A stretch of 46,216 bases of DNA from Promethearchaeota archaeon. GTDB taxonomy: Archaea > Asgardarchaeota > Lokiarchaeia > Sigyniarchaeales > SOKP01. The notes beneath the pieces are model-generated. The model searched no databases. It had not been told where the DNA came from and saw nothing but the letters and a program-made list of their open reading frames with translations. A program made the translations under genes and the position numbers. Numbering within the stretch: position 1 is the stretch's first letter; the number at the start of each line of letters is the position of its first letter. The stretch is from positions 1 through 46,216 of the forward strand of contig JAHLWH010000174.1 in NCBI GenBank assembly GCA_019058015.1, read 5' to 3'. This document shows, piece by piece, positions 44,900-46,216 of this stretch.

Positions 44900-46069
44900 A
44901 TGGATACTGAATATGACATTATATCCCCTGAATTCTTTTATTTATTATTTTTTAAGCAAAAAAGTCTAATTATTTACCCATATATTGATTTAAAGCATTT
45001 AATTCCCCTTGAGTGCTTTTTAGTTAGTTATAATATTGAAAAATTAGATGGAACAGCATTATATAATTTAAGTGAGATTATTGAATATGGTTCAATTTCT
45101 ACTCATAATCATAATCCTACATTTTTTATCATCACAAATGTTAATCGAGAAGAAATTGAAAAATTAATTAAGATAAAGAATTTTCATTGTATAATTAACA
45201 CAAAAGAAGAAGTATCTGATAATCTAATTTCTAATTCCGATTTTATTGTATATAATAAAAAAACGAAAACATTTCTAAATCAAGATTTTTCTAACATTGA
45301 TCTATCATTTGAAACTGAGATAATACAAAAATCTTCTTCATTAGAATTTTTAGCTGATGAGATTCAATCTATTAAAAATCTTGGCAATAGGATATATCTG
45401 GAATTTAATAAAACCGGAAAAATTAAAGATAATATTTACTTACTGAGTGAATTTAAACCTCAATACCATAAAAAAATTTTAGAATTTGTTTCAAGTTATT
45501 ATGATATTGTTATTCCTGTTTATATTCCAAAAGAACTAAACCAACCTAATAAAAACACAGGCTCCAAAATAATTAAACAATATCAAAAAATTCAAAAGAT
45601 AAATTTAAAAATATTTTCAATTTTTAAGACCCTATTGCAAGATTACAAGAAGAATTTTGATGATAGCAATCTAACAACTAAACAATTATTTCCGAAAAAC
45701 TTTTTCGTGTATTTAAGAGAGCATCATTGGAAAAATGGCATTCCTCGAAAATTTTTAAATAATTGGCATTCTCGTCTTATTAGTCAAATGAACCCAAACG
45801 ATGAGGATCACACAGAATTCAAACAGATTTTAACCATATTAGACGTATCTGAACAAGAAATTAACTCTCTTTTTAAAAAGAACTCATCGATTAAGGACAA
45901 AACAAAACCACTGATAATAAATAACTCTAATTCCTCTATTGATTTCAACCTTAAAGATATTGATAATAAAGAGATTCCAAGTATTAATAATATAACCAAG
46001 TTTGAGAAATGGATCCTTAATAAATTAGATCAGATTGATTCAATACTAGATAAAAAACATCTTCCTTAG
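44900..46069 (+). CDS. Unknown protein in the Roadblock-MglA operon, candidate effector
   Basis: The 389-residue soluble protein starts 15 bases after the GTPase stop. Residues 1-215 are mixed alpha/beta and may form one domain. Residues 220-305 are helical with a charged motif LREHHWKNGIPRKFLNNWHSRL (about 273-294), and 300-365 look partly disordered. A C-terminal helix FEKWILNKLDQIDSILDKK could dimerise. No family is recognised. Its place as third gene of a GTPase-regulator operon suggests an effector or a second regulator. Confidence 0.6.
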   Translation: MDTEYDIISPEFFYLLFFKQKSLIIYPYIDLKHLIPLECFLVSYNIEKLDGTALYNLSEIIEYGSISTHNHNPTFFIITNVNREEIEKLIKIKNFHCIINTKEEVSDNLISNSDFIVYNKKTKTFLNQDFSNIDLSFETEIIQKSSSLEFLADEIQSIKNLGNRIYLEFNKTGKIKDNIYLLSEFKPQYHKKILEFVSSYYDIVIPVYIPKELNQPNKNTGSKIIKQYQKIQKINLKIFSIFKTLLQDYKKNFDDSNLTTKQLFPKNFFVYLREHHWKNGIPRKFLNNWHSRLISQMNPNDEDHTEFKQILTILDVSEQEINSLFKKNSSIKDKTKPLIINNSNSSIDFNLKDIDNKEIPSINNITKFEKWILNKLDQIDSILDKKHLP

Positions 46070-46216
46070 TTTTCCTTTGGGTGGTTACAAAAGATAGTGA
46101 TGACATTTAAATTTTTTCGCAATCATTTTATTTCAAATTATAGCGAGATATTGCTCCCAGAATTGAAAATAATTTTGATACCACCTATTCAGTTTAATTC
46201 TTCTATGTTTGAAATA

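Noticed and set aside
46070-46216. Possible start of another gene at the window end
   Set aside because: The remaining bases show no open frame with a start and coding character.

Overview
The window is strongly AT-rich archaeal DNA and reads as a chromosomal segment of an Asgard archaeon, most likely of the Lokiarchaeia type. This rests on the gene mix: an archaeal EF-1A, a eukaryote-like signal peptidase, a TFB-like factor, FEN1, Ski2/Hel308-type and Hef/FANCM-type helicases, three small GTPases of Arf/Rab and MglA type, and a Roadblock/LC7 protein. TATA boxes of the form TTTAAATA lie upstream of several genes, and no rRNA, tRNA or CRISPR array was seen. The lineage is an inference from gene content.

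Layout. 1-232 is the N-terminal part of an Arf-like GTPase (minus strand). 551-7235 is an envelope-rich stretch: a membrane-anchored extracellular protein, an orphan two-repeat protein with a decayed copy of its tail about 1.6 kb downstream, a beta-helix protein, a large nidogen-like surface protein and signal peptidase I. 7386-11947 holds EF-1A, small membrane proteins, the tail of a dead GNAT acetyltransferase, a membrane acyltransferase and an orphan. 11973-17009 is a giant surface protein with an alpha/alpha-toroid-like (prenyltransferase/squalene cyclase-like) head and four near-identical repeats of about 205 residues. 17060-19485 holds an SRPBCC protein, a small membrane gene split by one in-frame stop, and a DUF401 permease. 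19580-24648 (minus) carries a divergent TFB-like factor, a TPR protein and a Ski2-family helicase with an apparent SWIM zinc finger.

24835-33184 is the most system-like block. An orphan beta-rich protein is followed by four tightly coupled genes (overlaps or zero spacing): three membrane proteins and a 1284-residue membrane-anchored HerA/VirB4-like ATPase whose Walker A motif has lost its GK[ST]. Three of the four contain a similar all-helical, HEPN-like module. I regard this as the best candidate for an undescribed membrane machine.

33279-36529 holds a DUF3303 protein, a translationally coupled membrane protein plus esterase pair, a truncated class II ribonucleotide reductase N-terminus and a short orphan. 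36657-41598 is a DNA-repair/transcription patch with much gene decay: a Hef-type helicase without a recognisable nuclease site, a multi-HTH gene broken by three in-frame stops, a detached copy of the Hef C-terminus, and a zinc-ribbon protein. 41629-46069 holds a Rab/Ras-like GTPase without a normal start codon, FEN1 with one active-site acid replaced by Ser, and an operon of Roadblock (MglB-like), MglA-like GTPase and an unknown protein, a plausible GTPase switch with its regulator and effector.
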